Origin: Mermis nigrescens
Taxonomy: Eukaryota > Nematoda > Enoplea > Mermithida > Mermithidae
Assembly: GCA_036768485.1 (NCBI GenBank)
Contig: JAVLUZ010000208.1
Coordinates: forward strand, 969,070 to 1,033,069
Length of the DNA: 64,000 bases
Direction of reading: 5' to 3'
The position numbers and the translations under genes were made by a program. The notes below the pieces were generated by a model. That model was not told where the DNA came from, ran no database searches, and was given only the letters and a program-made list of their open reading frames with translations. Shown here in pieces: positions 1 to 13,200 of this stretch (positions are counted from its first letter, which is position 1; each line of letters opens with the position of its first letter).

Positions 1-1269
1 TTCTCGATTTTTGAATTATTTTATTTTTTCCCATTTCATGTATATTACTTGAGTATTGTATTTTTGAAATTTTGTTGCTTTCAGTTCCACATGGCAGGAG
101 CAAAGTGGACCTTGCCCTCGTGAGTGACGTTGGCTATTGAACTCAGTTTGCACTGCATTTCACGTGTATTATTCAATTTTAAAAATTGTATGATTTACTA
201 CACTAATAATATTATTTAATATTAGTACTCAATTATTAATTGAAAATTAAAAATAATTAACCCCCATAATTAATGTTCCACTGAATTTCGCATTATAGTT
301 TAATCCAGCGTTGTTTATAAAAATATGAATTATGCTTAAAAGGCAATAAACGAGGGTGGGTCAAAAAATACGCTGGGAAGTGGGTAGCTTCCCTTTGGCC
401 CAGCGTTTATATTATTTACTCTTACCAATAAGCAACTTGATTTTGCCATTTTTTACATTTTTTGATTAATACAAGCGATTGCTCGCTTAACATTATATAT
501 GGAGCATGCTATTATTTCAGCATAAATTTTTCCAAATTTTTAGCATGAATCTTACAAATGCTTTAATCGGCTTTTGTATCACCCAAAGTGCACAAACTTC
601 AAAACTCAAAGAGCCAGTAATTCGAATCTCTACGCATTTTTCATACAAATTTCGAAATTTTTAGGTAACGCTGAATTTTGATGAAATCAGGCAGATTTAA
701 AAAATTTTTTGGACAAAAATGTCGAAAATTTTATAAATTTTTCAAAAAAATCCTACACCTAGCGAATAAGTTCAGATCTACATTGCAATATTTTGGGTAA
801 TGTTGGATTATATCCCACCCCTAGTAGCAAAAGTCCTAAATTTGCCATTATCAAACTAAATTTGCCCATTTGAATCGTACGTGCAGGCGAAATTTATTCG
901 TTTTGTTACAAATACAACATTTCCCGCTATTTCCATTTTTGATTCTAGTTTCTTTCAAATTTTAGCATCTGTTGTTTTTGTTTTAAATTTTATTGTTTAG
1001 GTCTTTTCCAAATTTAGTTCACTATTCTATGCTCTGCTTAGATTTATTCTTCAATAGGTCTTATTTGCCGGAGTCACTTACGTATACGTTTTTAACTTTT
1101 GATTAACTCGTGCTTTAAATTGCAGTTTTATTTTTTCACACTTTAAATCTTTTATTAAATTATATTTCATATAATTTTTAATTTTAATCTTTTTAATTAG
1201 TATATTTTCATTTTATTCTCTGATTTAATTTCCATTTGAATTTAATATTTAATACCTTGTTCTTCTTAG
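1..1269. other. non-coding stretch upstream of the first exon
   Basis: AT-rich sequence with no open frame that looks coding and no recognised repeat family. If the exon at 1270 belongs to a spliced gene, this is its last intron. Confidence 0.5.
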
Positions 1270-1436
1270 CCAATGTTACACTGGTGAATTGCTTGGTTGA
1301 TCCCTGCCGATTTTCTTCGTGCCCAAAATATCCGGATGCTATTTGTGTTGCAAATTACTGTGGCGGATGTAATGCCGAATATTATGTTAATTCCGAACGA
1401 GTATACGATTGCAACCATGAACCGATGAATGATTGA
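1270..1436 (+). CDS. small Cys-rich secreted domain, terminal exon (or complete 66-aa ORF)
   Basis: The reading frame ends in a compact Cys-rich module: a DPC, then C-P-x-x-P, then YCGGCNAEYY, then a last Cys, then stop. Similar modules with an YCGGC core occur in secreted invertebrate proteins; this is recall, not a search. Two models fit. A pyrimidine-rich stretch followed by TTCTTAG just before 1270 makes a good 3' splice site, giving a terminal exon entered in phase 1. Alternatively, ATG at 1236 gives a 66-aa protein whose first ~19 residues (MNLIFNTLFFLANVTLVNC) resemble a signal peptide. An AATAAA signal follows at 1515. Secretion is likely in either case. The function is unknown. Confidence 0.6.
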
Positions 1437-1514
1437 TTTTTACTCATTGCGAATCAAAATTAATAATTTAATTATATTTGCTGCATATAAATCGAATCAA
1501 CATTATACGTGATA

Positions 1515-1520
1515 AATAAA
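1515..1520 (+). terminator. polyadenylation signal AATAAA
   Basis: Canonical hexamer 79 bases after the stop at 1436, in a suitable place to end the Cys-rich gene. Confidence 0.5.
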
Positions 1521-4237
1521 GCAATTTTATTCAGGAATGTATTAAGCAAAATGTCACCTTAAGCTACGATTAGGCAGTCAGGGAAAATTAAGCATAAAAT
1601 GATAGTTTGTAATTCTAGGAGGTAGGACAAACTTTTAAATTGTTCAAAAAAGAGCCATAAAGTTGATTACGGGTACAAATTCATATTTTGACGTTCTCAT
1701 CAAAGCTCTACTTATCTACTGACACTATGAAACTGTTAAAAAAACGAAACATTCTCAGACACTTATTATAAAATTTGAAATTTGAAAGCAACTTTTTTAT
1801 TCGTCTCGTGCGAAGTTTAATAATTCCTTATTATTATGAGCCATCCGAATAGTCGGTTTGTAACTTTGTTTTTGCAATTGTGCGAATTCGTGGTGGAAAA
1901 TTTCCTTTTGTGACCTTGAAAACAATGCAGTTATATTTATCGTGTCCTTATCTCAAGCTACTTGTGCTAAGTTCGAAGCGTAATCTTTTTCGACTATTCT
2001 CGTCTTTTTCGAATAAAGAAAAAATAAAAAATCCAAATTAAATAAATAAAAAATACACGTTCATTGAGAAATTGTGTTATCTATTTTTTGAGACAGAGAC
2101 ATTTCAAAGAGGTTGGCGGGCAGTAACTAAAAATAGATTCTGTTGTTTACAGTAATCTGGGGAAAAGGGGTTTAACTTCTGGGTGGGAGGGTGCAACCCA
2201 CCCCCACCGACAAATTTTTGTTTAAAGTGCAAACAGTTTCCGAAGCAAAATTATAGCTTTGAATATTTTTAAAATTACTTGTACGCGAAAATTAAAAATA
2301 TTTCAATGATTAATACAATCACTATCATTTTGGCCTGAATTGAGCGACCCTGACACTTCTCAATCAATATTTAAGGATCTGAAACGTTTTTGTCTTTTAC
2401 ACAGGGTCTTTAAAAACAGTGCATTACTAAAAAGTATAGTGTAATTTATACTTTGAATAAGCCGTTGAAACTTCGCAAGAGTGTACTTCAATTTTTATTT
2501 TATTTCTATTCCCTAAAATTTTATAACATGAGAAAGGTTTTGCGGAATACAGGGCTTTTCTTGAAGAACTATTTACATAGTGTAAGCATTGGCCAAAAAT
2601 ATTTGAAAGATTTTTTGCCTAAACGATAATATCTGACGACTCTTAGAACAGTATGGACAAAACCATCTGGACACAAACGAGCTTAAAAATATTTTAAAAA
2701 GCAAAATTCTGCATTTTGAAACGTCTGACAAGAAAAAATCAATGTCTTCGTCGATCAATTTTCAAGTTCATAAGTAAAACCGCTTAAATCTCCTAGATAC
2801 AACTTTTTACATTTGCAATCAATGTTCTCTTTCGACAAACGGTGAATATTTGAGCAGTCTTCTACACTACAGGTTTTGATAAACAAATTATCATTGGCTA
2901 TTACCATTTCGGCAAAAATCTTTGAAAAATTTTTTGCGCTGAGACTCGAAGTCACACAGTTCTGGGAGGAAAGCCCTAAATTTAGAGAAAAAATTTCCAT
3001 GGTTAAAAATCGTATCAAACAGTTTAACAAACATTCGACTCTACTATTGCAAAGTTTTAATAGCTAATTTTAAGTACTATGCAGATGCAAACAAATAACT
3101 TTTTAATAATGAACCGTTTTTAAATCCTCTTGTATCTTATCTCTTTGCTGGAGATTTCTAGCAAGATTTGTCAATATGCAGCTGCTGATCAGTTAAAATG
3201 TGATTAGATTCTTGTTATTTATGATACATTCGATTCGTAGGCACATTGGCAATATTATAATGGGATTCAATTAGCGTTTATCAATAACACTTTATTCTAC
3301 TTTAAAAAATGAATTATGTTATGTTTGTACATAACTAAATCTAACTGAAAATTCGTCGTTGACGACACTTGAATTAATTAACACCTGTTTTAGAACATAG
3401 GGGGTCGAATTTTACAGGCTGCTGGAAAATATTGGTACCATTCCATTGAAGAAAATTGGTTAAAAACATATCAAAAAAATTTGTTCTTGCAATTACTTCC
3501 AAAAAAATTTGCGCATTCACATCGACCAGTCGTGTAGGAAAGAAAAAAATTGACCCCAGCCCGTCCCACCGTAGTTAAATGTATATATTTTTTTACTTTA
3601 ATGACTTGTTAGTCTTAATACTTACTTACTTGCTACTTGCACTACATACATACCCGCATGTTTCATGTTTTAATATAAAATTTCCGATTTATTTTCAAAG
3701 GAACGTTTGAATATGCCTCAAATCCACCAGATGCAATATTACTTGAAATTAATCGATTGAAAGATAATTGCGTATAATATGTAGATATATTCAGTTTTTT
3801 TAAATGCAAATCATCTGCAGGATTCGCGTAGGCCGCTGAAACCAGTTGCTGCTTTTTTGCTTTGCACATTTTTCTTTTTTCCATCATTAGGCTTATCTTG
3901 GGTATTAATCCGCCAATTCTTTAAATATGGCACATTTTCGTAGATCCTAGCGAACCTTAACAATATCGCAACTATTAATGCATGATACCTGCAAAAAACT
4001 GATGATCAATTAATTGTCGCTTGACTTCAAAAATCAAGAGTCGAATTTCGCGTTGATATGAGTCTGTCCAATCAATAGATCATTTGTCAGAATGACAAGA
4101 ATGATATTATTGATGCTAGGCGCCTAATGGATTTACATCCGTCATCTTATCCTGTTCAAGGCTTCACTTTCATTACTGCTTTGGCCATTTGGTTCGCTTT
4201 TTTCGGCGCAATGCGATCGCCGAAATAATTTCAAACG
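1521..4237. other. intergenic stretch, no supported gene
   Basis: AT-rich. Two short minus-strand open frames at 2573-3030 have related sequence (an AKNFSKIF / RQKIFQIF motif), suggesting an old local duplication, but lack gene signals. No known repeat family was recognised. Confidence 0.4.
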
Positions 4238-4247
4238 TTATATATAG
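4238..4247 (+). promoter_or_regulatory. TATA box for the 4381 gene
   Basis: TTATATATAG lies about 135 bases before the ATG at 4381. Initiation ~30 bases downstream would leave a ~110-nt leader. Just before it is a short hairpin (TTCGGCG...CGCCGAA, 4202-4223). Confidence 0.5.
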
Positions 4248-4380
4248 TGACAGAGTGTACTTTTTTGCAAAGAAAGTTTTCGTCTTTTGCTCAAGTACAT
4301 TTAGAGTTTTCACGCGGTTTCTTTTTACGATTCGGCGTTGACGCTATAAAATTTTTTTGTTTTTTGTTGTTTTTGGCAAT

Positions 4381-7300
4381 ATGGCCCATCGCTTAGTTGT
4401 GATATTTTTGTGCAGGTTAATTTTTATACTGAAAAGACTTGCATTGCGTAAAAAGTATGTAACATGTGGAGCCTCACGCACTTGTTTATAATTTTTCGTT
4501 TTTTGTTTTTTCGCTTGTTTTTGCTTTTCATTTTTTGAATTGTTTCTTTCACCATATTTTCTTTGTTCATCTAAAGCTTCTTTGCCTTCATTTTCAACCA
4601 GTATTATTTACACTGTACCCTATTACCGCTTTAACTCAGAATTAAGACGGGATTAAGTTAAAATAAATTAAGCTATTAGTACACCAAAATTACTTGAAAT
4701 AAGTTTAATTCAGTTTATGAAGGTGTATTGTATTTAAAAACATGTCAATGAATCTAAGGCGCTTAAAAGTTAGTTGAGTTTTGAATTTTTTTAAATTTCG
4801 GGAATCAAGAAAAACGTTCAGCGAGTTCTAATAATAAATTGGTTTTTTGAACAATTTACGCATTTTTATTAACCTTTTCGATATTATATTTCTTATTTTT
4901 TTATACAAATTAAAAATTATGCGGAACTACTCCTTTGAGCGCACCAGCAGTTATGAACGTTATTCATCAGAAAGAGTGGCATTTGCAAGCGTGATTGAAG
5001 AAATTTCAAATTTACTGAAAAAGCATTTTTCTAATTTTTTTTAAATTTTTGCCGAGTCGAGCCACACTGTAATGTAAAGTAGGTACAGCCGATTTATTTT
5101 TGCCACATATAAATGAAAATTAATGTAACAGCGATTCTAAAAAAATAAAAATTTCAGCCAATTTTGCCTTCCGAAAGTTGCACCGATGGTTTTACTCCGC
5201 ACGGGGGATGTACGACACTCAAAAAAAGCGGAGCCATTGGAGATCAAAGCACAAACACCGTTCTGGTGAACAATGGTTACCTAGACGCCGGTATGCATAT
5301 GCAGCATCTATAATACTTTTGAAAAATGAGCTTGCTAAGCGAGAGTTGTAAACAAGAGAAACTTAAAGTTTAAACCCGAAATTGACGGATTACAACTCTC
5401 GCTTAGCAAGCTCATTTTTCAAAACTATTACATGGTGAACAGTCGCTTCTACAATCTATAATACTAATTTCGATTCGAGTCGTCTGTGCAGGTGTGTGTG
5501 TGTGTGTGTGTGTGTTTGTGTCCCAAAAAAATTTTTACTGCTTAATACACCGATACTCATATTTTGGCTCAATGAATGTTCCGGGCTCATGATTCCGAAT
5601 TTCCGATCAAAATGGATAGAATCTGAAACCTGAAATTGACGGATTACCATAAACAGTTTTGACGGCTCTTGCGGTTTATATAATTGAGCCGGGGAAAATT
5701 TTTACGCCAACCTAGACGAACTTTTAATGCGCTTTCGACTGCTTGTTAACCAATCTACACCGCAGTGTAAACTAACGAAAAATGTAAGAAAAACGTTCTA
5801 TCAAAAGCGCATTTTTCTAAATATTTCGAATCGCAGCGGATAAATTTTATTTAAATTTATACCATTCATTAACAATGTTACGGCTGTACCTTACAGTAAA
5901 ATTCGAAGGAAATTCACGGATTGGTTTCTGAGATACAGTAACACAAAGATACATATCCATGAATTGAAATTTTGAATTTTGTCCTTTTGCAGGAGCACAG
6001 CTTAGGTTTAAGTCATCAAATTTAGTCCCTGTGGTTTACTGATTCCCTAAATCCGAATTGACTAATCAAAATTATTGAACTGGTACTTAAAACGGCTAGA
6101 AAATGGGTCAACAAAAAATTAAAGAAATTTCTAAAAAAATCGTTGCTAATCGATGAGAGCGAGCACGCAGTAAGCCAAAATATCAACTTATGAAATGCTC
6201 TTGATGTAAACCAACATGCCTGAGATACAATGTAAATCAAACGGAAGCAGCGACCGCACGGCTTTCGAGAAGATTGACACCATTTCAGATCTACTTCTAA
6301 CGATTAATTTTACGTGGAAGTTTTAGCGTTTGTTTACAATGTGGACAGATTATAATTTATTTTCTGCTCAGTTTACAACGCTCTCTAATTGTCAAACAGG
6401 CGGGAAAATGAAGCAGGAAACATAAAGTGTGCAAAATAGAATGATTCGTTGTACAAGTTATTGAATCGACATTGCAAATTTCGGTGTGGTTACTTTTAAG
6501 ATGAGAATAATTTATTTGAATTGTAGAGTGAAGGCAAGCATAGAAAGATTAATAATTTCTTATTTAGCGCTTCCTAACGATATTTTAATATTTATTATAA
6601 GACTTATAGCTACTGTTGTCAAAAATCTGTTGCACGTTGGTCATCATCAGTTCTAGATTTGTTGCAAATGGGGAGCAAAGCGACCCATTTGCAAAAAGAT
6701 TGATCTAGCAGAAGGGGCAACGAAGCGTCCCTTTTGCTAATTTTACATCTAATTCGGGAATATCGGGGACAAAAAATTTAAAATTTACTATTAATAATTA
6801 TCATTAGAATAGATCAGTGGCAAATATAGGATTTTCCTAAGAGGACGGTACTCCACTTCTTCTGAAACAGTAAAAGCGTAACTCCTAAAACCGGCCATTT
6901 ACGTACAGAGTAGTGGTTTTTCACCGTTTTATATTATCTAAGCTTAGTATGCCGAAAAATTGGTGAAATTTAGACGAAAATATTCCTAGAGAATTAAATT
7001 AACTTCTTATTTCCTTTTTTGAGCATTTGAAACAATGCCTATCGAAGCATTTAACGGAAAACGCAAAAAATTTAAGAATTTACGCTAAAAAATTGATGAA
7101 AACTACAAAAAATATGGCTACCAGGCCGCCAGAAGGTAAGAAAATTTCATAAACAGGTGCGCCGAAGCAAATTGAGAAATTATGATGGTCGGTGGTCAAA
7201 AATTATTGCAAGGTGCATATCTATCCTTTGTCTCGCCTAAATTAAATTTCGCTTAATTTTACTTATTATAATACATAATCATGAGGGTTTGGAAGGTGAT

Positions 7301-10202
7301 TCAATCCCCAGAAAGCCGTGGACCTCCGTAAAAATTTTCCAAAGTTAAAATCAGCGATTGTTAAAGTTCGTAAAAAAGGAGCCGTTTGCTCTGAAGTATC
7401 AGGTTTTCTCTGCTTCGCGCCACATACTTTTTTTGGCCATATTCTATTCAATTTATTTGAATTTTTCGATATTTCTTGAAATTTTTCACGTTTTTGCATT
7501 AGAAAAATAGAGCATTATGCGAAAGGTCAAAAAACTATGTTGTTGAGCCCAAAACAAACACTTTAGAAATATTTTTATGATTTGAATCTTCCAGAATTCC
7601 CATGCTCTGCGTGTCTGCTTATTGTCCGTATCAAAAAAATATTGCTATTTTATTATGATTATATCATTCTTATTTTATTATTGTTATTAATGATATTATT
7701 ATCAATTTTAATTCAGTGAATATGCTTTTCGAGATAATAAAAAATAAATTCACTTCTAAGCATCGTTTGTTTTCTTCAAAATAATCTGCTGTACGTACAT
7801 ATGCTTCATTTCTTATTATTGCTTTATACTGCTTATACGCAATGACGGATCCAAGATTTCCTGATAGGATCGGGAAGGGGCAGAACTTAAAATTTTACTA
7901 ACAGTGTCAAAAAGTGTCCCAAAATCCGTTCATTTTGCTCAAACTATCGATTTTTTGTCGGCTCCTGATAACAGAATCATTTGTAATCCAAAAAATAGAA
8001 ATCTTCAAAAGTTACAAAGAACGCGTAAATTAATTTAAAAATAGGCGCGGAATGCCGAAAAAATACTCGAGAAACCATTGAAAGGACCATTGAAAAATCC
8101 TAATCCTGTACATAAACTTTTCTTCTGACGTAAAAATAGAGTTTTTAGAGCGTCAAGAAAGTCAGTAAATGTCATCAATAAGTGCTACCCGGGACAAAGC
8201 GCTGTAAAAAATTTTAAAAATTGTGATAAAAATGACTAAAATCATAAAAATATACAGTACGCTCTATTGCGCCCAATTATTTTTTGACGACGGGGAGAGG
8301 GCGGCCGAGCCCCTGCCCCTCTGAATCCGCGCTTGATTATACAGGGAGTAAGTCTGGCTGTCCTTTCGTTGCGAGTGCTTGTCAATCTGGCTATCAGTAT
8401 TACGGATGGATTAGATTTCATTCTTATCCGTCGAGTTGTTCCAGCTATGGAGTCTTGGTCAACACCGGTGTGTTCAACTTGATTTTTTTGGGTACCGGTC
8501 GAATAGGCAGCCTACGCGTGGATGCCAAATGATCTGGAGTGGTACGTGATGAAATTTTTTTGCTGGAGAATTATAATCCTTCTAAGACTTTATATATCGT
8601 AAAAATTTGAAAGCAATAATGAGTTTTTATTATTCCAAAAGTCGAAAATTTATCTGAAAATTTGAATGTAGCAGTTTATCAGGCGTTAATTAAGTGTAAT
8701 GACATTCGACTTAGTATTAGACGACAAACTTTGAAAAATGGTGCTTCTGTCTGCTCGCAATATCAGTTCTTCGAACTTTTTTAGCTTTGAAAAATTTTTC
8801 AACTTACTACTAGACCCCTTAAAAATTTTTGTTCTGCCCACTGGTAGTATTTTGTGAGCGTCAGCAACAGGCAAGTAGCTGTGGGGAAATCCCACTAAGA
8901 GATTTTGACGAGGCTTTCATTTCAGAGGAAAACTTAGAAAATTCTTGAAACTTATCTGAAAGAATACCAGAATGGTTTTGAGTACAAGTTTGAGCTGAAA
9001 AAGTCAAAATTTTTGACACATCGCGCCGGATTTATTGTTTTTGGTACAATGTTTTCGTTAAAGAGCCCAAGTTTGGAGTAAGACATAGTCAATATGTCTA
9101 AATTTTCTGGCGCTCCGCTCAGAATCATATCTGAATGCACCTTGAAACGAATTTAAAACGAGCTAAAAAATTTTTCAAAGTCGAGTTTATACAGAAAATT
9201 CAGGAATATTTTGCGTGGCCATAAGGTACACATTTTTTGAGTATGATTGAAAAAAATGTTTTTGAATATTTTTCCTTTTCAACGTGTAGAGCGTGCTGAA
9301 AAACATTAAAAATACAATTATTTATGCCCATCTTAAAGTAGTTGTTGAGATACCAGTCTGTCGACTTTGGGGTCATTCAGATTCTGGGGTCCAGTCAGTC
9401 CCCCGACCCCAACGCCCACGTGTGTTTCAGGGAGGTTTTAAGCCCAAAAATACTGAGGAAAAAATTTCTTGGACTCTTCCAAAATCTAATTTTCGATTAT
9501 TGCAGGTATGCTGAAACGTCACAGCCGGTATTGCTCAATATTTTCTATCCGATGATAGTCCAGTTCAATTACACGTCGAAAACTCAAACTGGTAGTCTGA
9601 GGATAGTTATGCAAAATCAGATGTCGGCTGAGCAGAATTGTTCAAGGCCTCGTACTATGACGCCTGCTTCAAAAAATTTGGTGTTTGGAGGCGACGGGGC
9701 CGGAGGCCATTATGCTAACGTCGAATATGACAGGTGATGGAAGACAAAAAACCTAAAATTCTCCTCTCAAATTTTAGAAAATACTGTCAATTTGGCCAAA
9801 AACTGGTGATTTACGAATAACTTTAAACGCGTGAAATAGTTTATTACTTACTCTACGGACCCGTCGAGCCAGAAAAACTTATGCTTTAAAATTCATTATT
9901 ACTATTGTTCATTATCATTAATATCAATATTAATATTATCCATTATTCATTATTATTACCACTGGAAATTTATTGTGCCAAAATTATTTAAATTCCTCAT
10001 CCAGATTTGTAAGTTTGGTCCCGGCGGGCCGTGGACTTCCTCTGGTAAATTTTCTGTTTGTTCGGCTGCCCTGATTTTTCCGCACAATAATGATTCAATT
10101 CTGATTTGCGATATAGAAATTCCTGAATTTTTCAAACAGCCTTTCGAGGCAGATGAGAAAGAATTAGAAGCTATACTACGAAAACGTATGAAAATTACTT
10201 GA
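4381..10202 (+). CDS. unrecognised secreted Cys-containing protein, about six exons
   Basis: I do not recognise the family. Exons by phase: 4381-4415 (MAHRLVVIFLC, signal-peptide-like, exits phase 2); 5158- or 5178-5290 (motif CTDGFTPHGGC; the start at 5178 fits the phase of exon 1); 8345-8541; 9506-9733; 9778-9805 (28 nt); 10005-10202 (ends RKRMKIT, stop). Joins 5290/8345, 8541/9506 (giving LEWYAETSQP), 9733/9778 and 9805/10005 are phase-consistent with no stop. Inside 8345-8541 the frame changes once near 8506: the first part reads ...YGWIRFHSYPSSC...GTGRI, the last part AAYAWMPNDLEW. One extra base in the run ATAGGC would explain it. The protein is about 230 residues with many Cys, Gly and aromatics, and an acidic/basic helical tail. 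Introns contain repeats; one repeat ends only 9 bases before the exon at 8345. Confidence 0.6.
5317..5424. repeat. perfect 35-bp inverted repeat (hairpin)
   Basis: Arms at 5317-5351 and 5390-5424 are exact reverse complements (core AGCTTGCTAAGCGAGAGTTG) separated by 38 bases. The loop sequence CGAAATTGACGGATTAC recurs almost exactly near 5630-5646. It lies in the intron after 5290. Probably a small MITE or fold-back remnant. Confidence 0.85.
5491..5518. repeat. (GT)n microsatellite
   Basis: About 12 uninterrupted GT units, then GTTTGTGT. Confidence 0.95.
6662..6739. repeat. two adjacent related stem-loops
   Basis: Stem 1: 6662-6672 pairs with 6684-6694 (core GCAAATGGG/CCCATTTGC), loop GAGCAAAGCGA. 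Stem 2: 6706-6716 pairs with 6729-6739 with one G-T wobble, loop GCAACGAAGCGT. The stems and the GCAA...AGCG loops are similar, so this looks like a duplicated hairpin. Confidence 0.7.
7842..8335. mobile_element. family C interspersed repeat, ~490 bp
   Basis: Starts with ACGGATCCAAGATTTC and ends in a G/C-rich block and CTGAATCCGCGCTTG, an imperfect terminal inverted repeat around the (A/C)GGATCC/ATCCGC motif. Related copies lie at 17991-18588, 26988-27186 and 52746-52952. Its right end abuts the 3' splice site of the exon at 8345. Confidence 0.6.
8542..9505. other. intron between exons 8541 and 9506
   Basis: Donor GTACGT and acceptor TTATTGCAG. Near 9350-9450 is a C-rich piece (CCCCCGACCCCAACGCCCACGTG) resembling the ends of families A/B. 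No other coding content. Confidence 0.5.
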
Positions 10203-13200
10203 TTTATATTAATTGACTTAGTTAATTAAATTAGGTAGTTAATCTGAGCCTATTGAAGTTGTGCTTTTCATCGTGGATTTAGATTATCATTCTCAAATTC
10301 GATCATCATTGTTTGAAATTTTACTATGATATGAACGAAATATTAAAATTTTACCTTAATTTTTCAGATCACATAAGTTTTGTCAGTTTTTATTCCGTAC
10401 AAAATAATCCATGTAATTTGTGGTAAAAATGGCAGCGTGATTTGAACTAAATAATTGATTGATTTAATGAATTACTTGAATTAATTGACTCAACGACTTC
10501 CGACAAAAAAGCTGTTTTTCTTAAGCTCTCCCTTTTGAATGTATCTTTAATAATTAAAAAACGATCTTGCCGTTTTTCGCAATCGCTAAATTTCTTTACG
10601 TTCAGAATTTTGAGCCTTTCAGATCGGATAAATCGACGAGCTTGTGTTTTTATTATATATTTTATATTTTCTAGTTATCATTTTTTCCGTTTTTAATTTT
10701 TTCGTTATTTTTTATTTTTTATCCAAAGGAAGCAATGTGAATCCATTTCTTTAACTTTTAGTGGAGATCAAAGAGCCTCGATTTTTTTAATTTTCGACTT
10801 TCTACAAAATTTTTTCAATTTTTCGCCTATAAAGTGGAAGTATCAGAAAATTATTCAATCAGTCATTTAATAGATTTTTTTATTCAGAAAATATTTTATT
10901 AATAAGCTTTTTTCTTAATTTTTCATTCAATTTAATTGCTTATTTTAATTATTCGCTTGCGCTAATTTTCTCTTTTATTATGCGCAAATTAGAGAAAAGA
11001 ATAAATATATTTTATATTCGCTTACGTTCAAAATTCAAAGATCCGGATAGATTTAGAAATAAACTTGCATGAAAAAACATTCAAAAAATGTTTTTTATAG
11101 CTTATGAACATAAATATTGTCCAACAAATTTGATGAATTATTATAATATTGATGGCCCTTCGTTTTACCGAACTTTCTACAAAAAAAAGTTAACGGCCCT
11201 TTGTTTTACCGAACTTTCTACAAAAAACTTAACCTTAATGTCTCCTTATTCACATTTATTTTAATTATTCAAAAAAGACTTCGCCAGTTTTTACGATCAC
11301 TAAATTTTTTTATAATGTAAAAAATGTTCATTTTTTTCCACTCTATTTGTTTATTGATCGATTGTTATTGCATTTATTCTTACTTTTGATAAATTATATA
11401 CGTGCAAAGAACTAAAGTGCTAAGTTTTTGGAAACGCATAACTTTTTATCTATTCAGCATCCTTAAAGTCACTACTCCATTTTGCCGCATTAGTATGAAT
11501 GATTGTCTTATTTTTTTGGTAATGCAGGACGACATTATACTACGTTGCTGATTAATCAGGGCTCGATTTTTTCTCCTCTTTTTTAATGCCTTGAAAAATA
11601 ATTTCAAATCACCAAATCACTGCTGCATCCCGATTAGCCGGAAAAATTCCAAAAATGATTAATTTGACGTGATTTTTATTCTTACAATGACTGAAAGTGG
11701 CTATCCATTTTTAAATTGAATTGTTTTATAAGAGAATTTATAGAATCATTTGAAAATAACGGGATTTACAGAATTAACCTTAAATCATGCGATTACAACA
11801 GTCAAAAACTTTGTTTCTGCGACATTATACTAAATTTAAGGTTTAGAACAAAACACATTGATCAAAAAAAGATCAAAAAATTTACCTGATTAAAAGCACT
11901 TACCAGATTTTTCAACGAATCAGGCCATCGGTTCGGAAAATCTATAAAAAGATAAAAAATCACATTTTGGGAATTTAGCTAGTTTTACAGATCTCGGAAT
12001 ACCGAAGTCCAGAAAGCTCCAGATTCTTCCAGACCTACGTTGGCTTACACCTCATTTATGTATGTATGTAGTTATGTAGCTTATTATATCTAAGTCCGTT
12101 TCCGATAGTCGATCACTGTGTAGATTATGCAAGACCTTTGCGACCAGAAAAAATTCTCAATTACAACATACTTCATTTAAAACATTTTCATTTCTTCAAT
12201 TTTCTTTTTCTTATTATTTTTCTTTTTACAGTTTTAACTTTTTTAATTTTTGAATTTTTGATTTAATTTTCGATATTAATTTAGAGTCTTCAATGTTATT
12301 GCGCTCCTGTATGGAACTGATTACTACAGTAAAGCGACAGATAGTTTACCAAGGTTTACTTCTTTTAGCTGAGTCGACAAAAATGCGTAATTGAATCGTT
12401 AGTTTTATTTACACGAATATATATTTTTAATTGGGTTAGTCAAGCTGGAGGTCAGTTAGTTGAGCGTTTTTGTTGACAAAATGACGTCAAACAATTGACA
12501 TGTGCTAAAATGGGGTAAAAGCTACGTTGAACTTTAAATTCAATTCAATTCTGGAAGGTATTCCCGATTTTCATTTATTTAAGGCCTTTCTTTGTCTCAT
12601 TTTCTTTGTAAAAATTTCTATTTTTTTATTCTGGCGACGTTGACCCCTTAACCCCTCTGTGCGCATGTTCGGTCTAAATCAACTTTAAACTGTATAAGAT
12701 CAGCAAAAGTTTATACCATATGGGAATTGAGATATTTAAAGTTCAAAAATTTAGATGCCCTCAAATTTCATGCCGGAAAAATTTCAAAATCAGCAAAAAT
12801 TTGACACTAAAGAGCATTTTTCCTGGCAAAAAATAACATTCTAATTACTGGAAAGAAGCGGATAATGCAATCAACAAGTATTATTAAATGAATATGGAAA
12901 TAATACAAAAAATACAAATAAAACCCTAAATTACTTTTAAAAGATGGTCTGAACCACCCGAAATCGATAAAATCCCAGGATTGAATTTTTTGTGCTATTT
13001 TTCTGGTGATTTTTCCCTATCGGGCCCCCAGAATTAGGCTACTGCCCACCAAGGCATACATTCTCAAATTATTCAATATTGAAAAGCTAATGGTCAAAGT
13101 CAAAGTTAAATGCAAGATCAATGAAAGCAGGTAAAATAAACGTAAGCACGACACAGTATGATTAAAATTGATTATTGCTCCGTTGACTGTAAGGCTTCTA

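Larger units (their letters stand above)
5425..7841. other. intron sequence of the 4381 gene
   Basis: AT-rich with no coding signal. It contains the GT run and a tandem pair of stem-loops at 6662-6739. Confidence 0.45.

Noticed and set aside
2573..3030. Two adjacent minus-strand frames, 61 and 91 residues
   Set aside because: Related to each other but AT-driven, with no splice or start context; kept only as a note on a possible duplication.
3663..3887. 74-residue minus-strand frame
   Set aside because: No supporting motif or signals; plausible by chance in AT-rich DNA.
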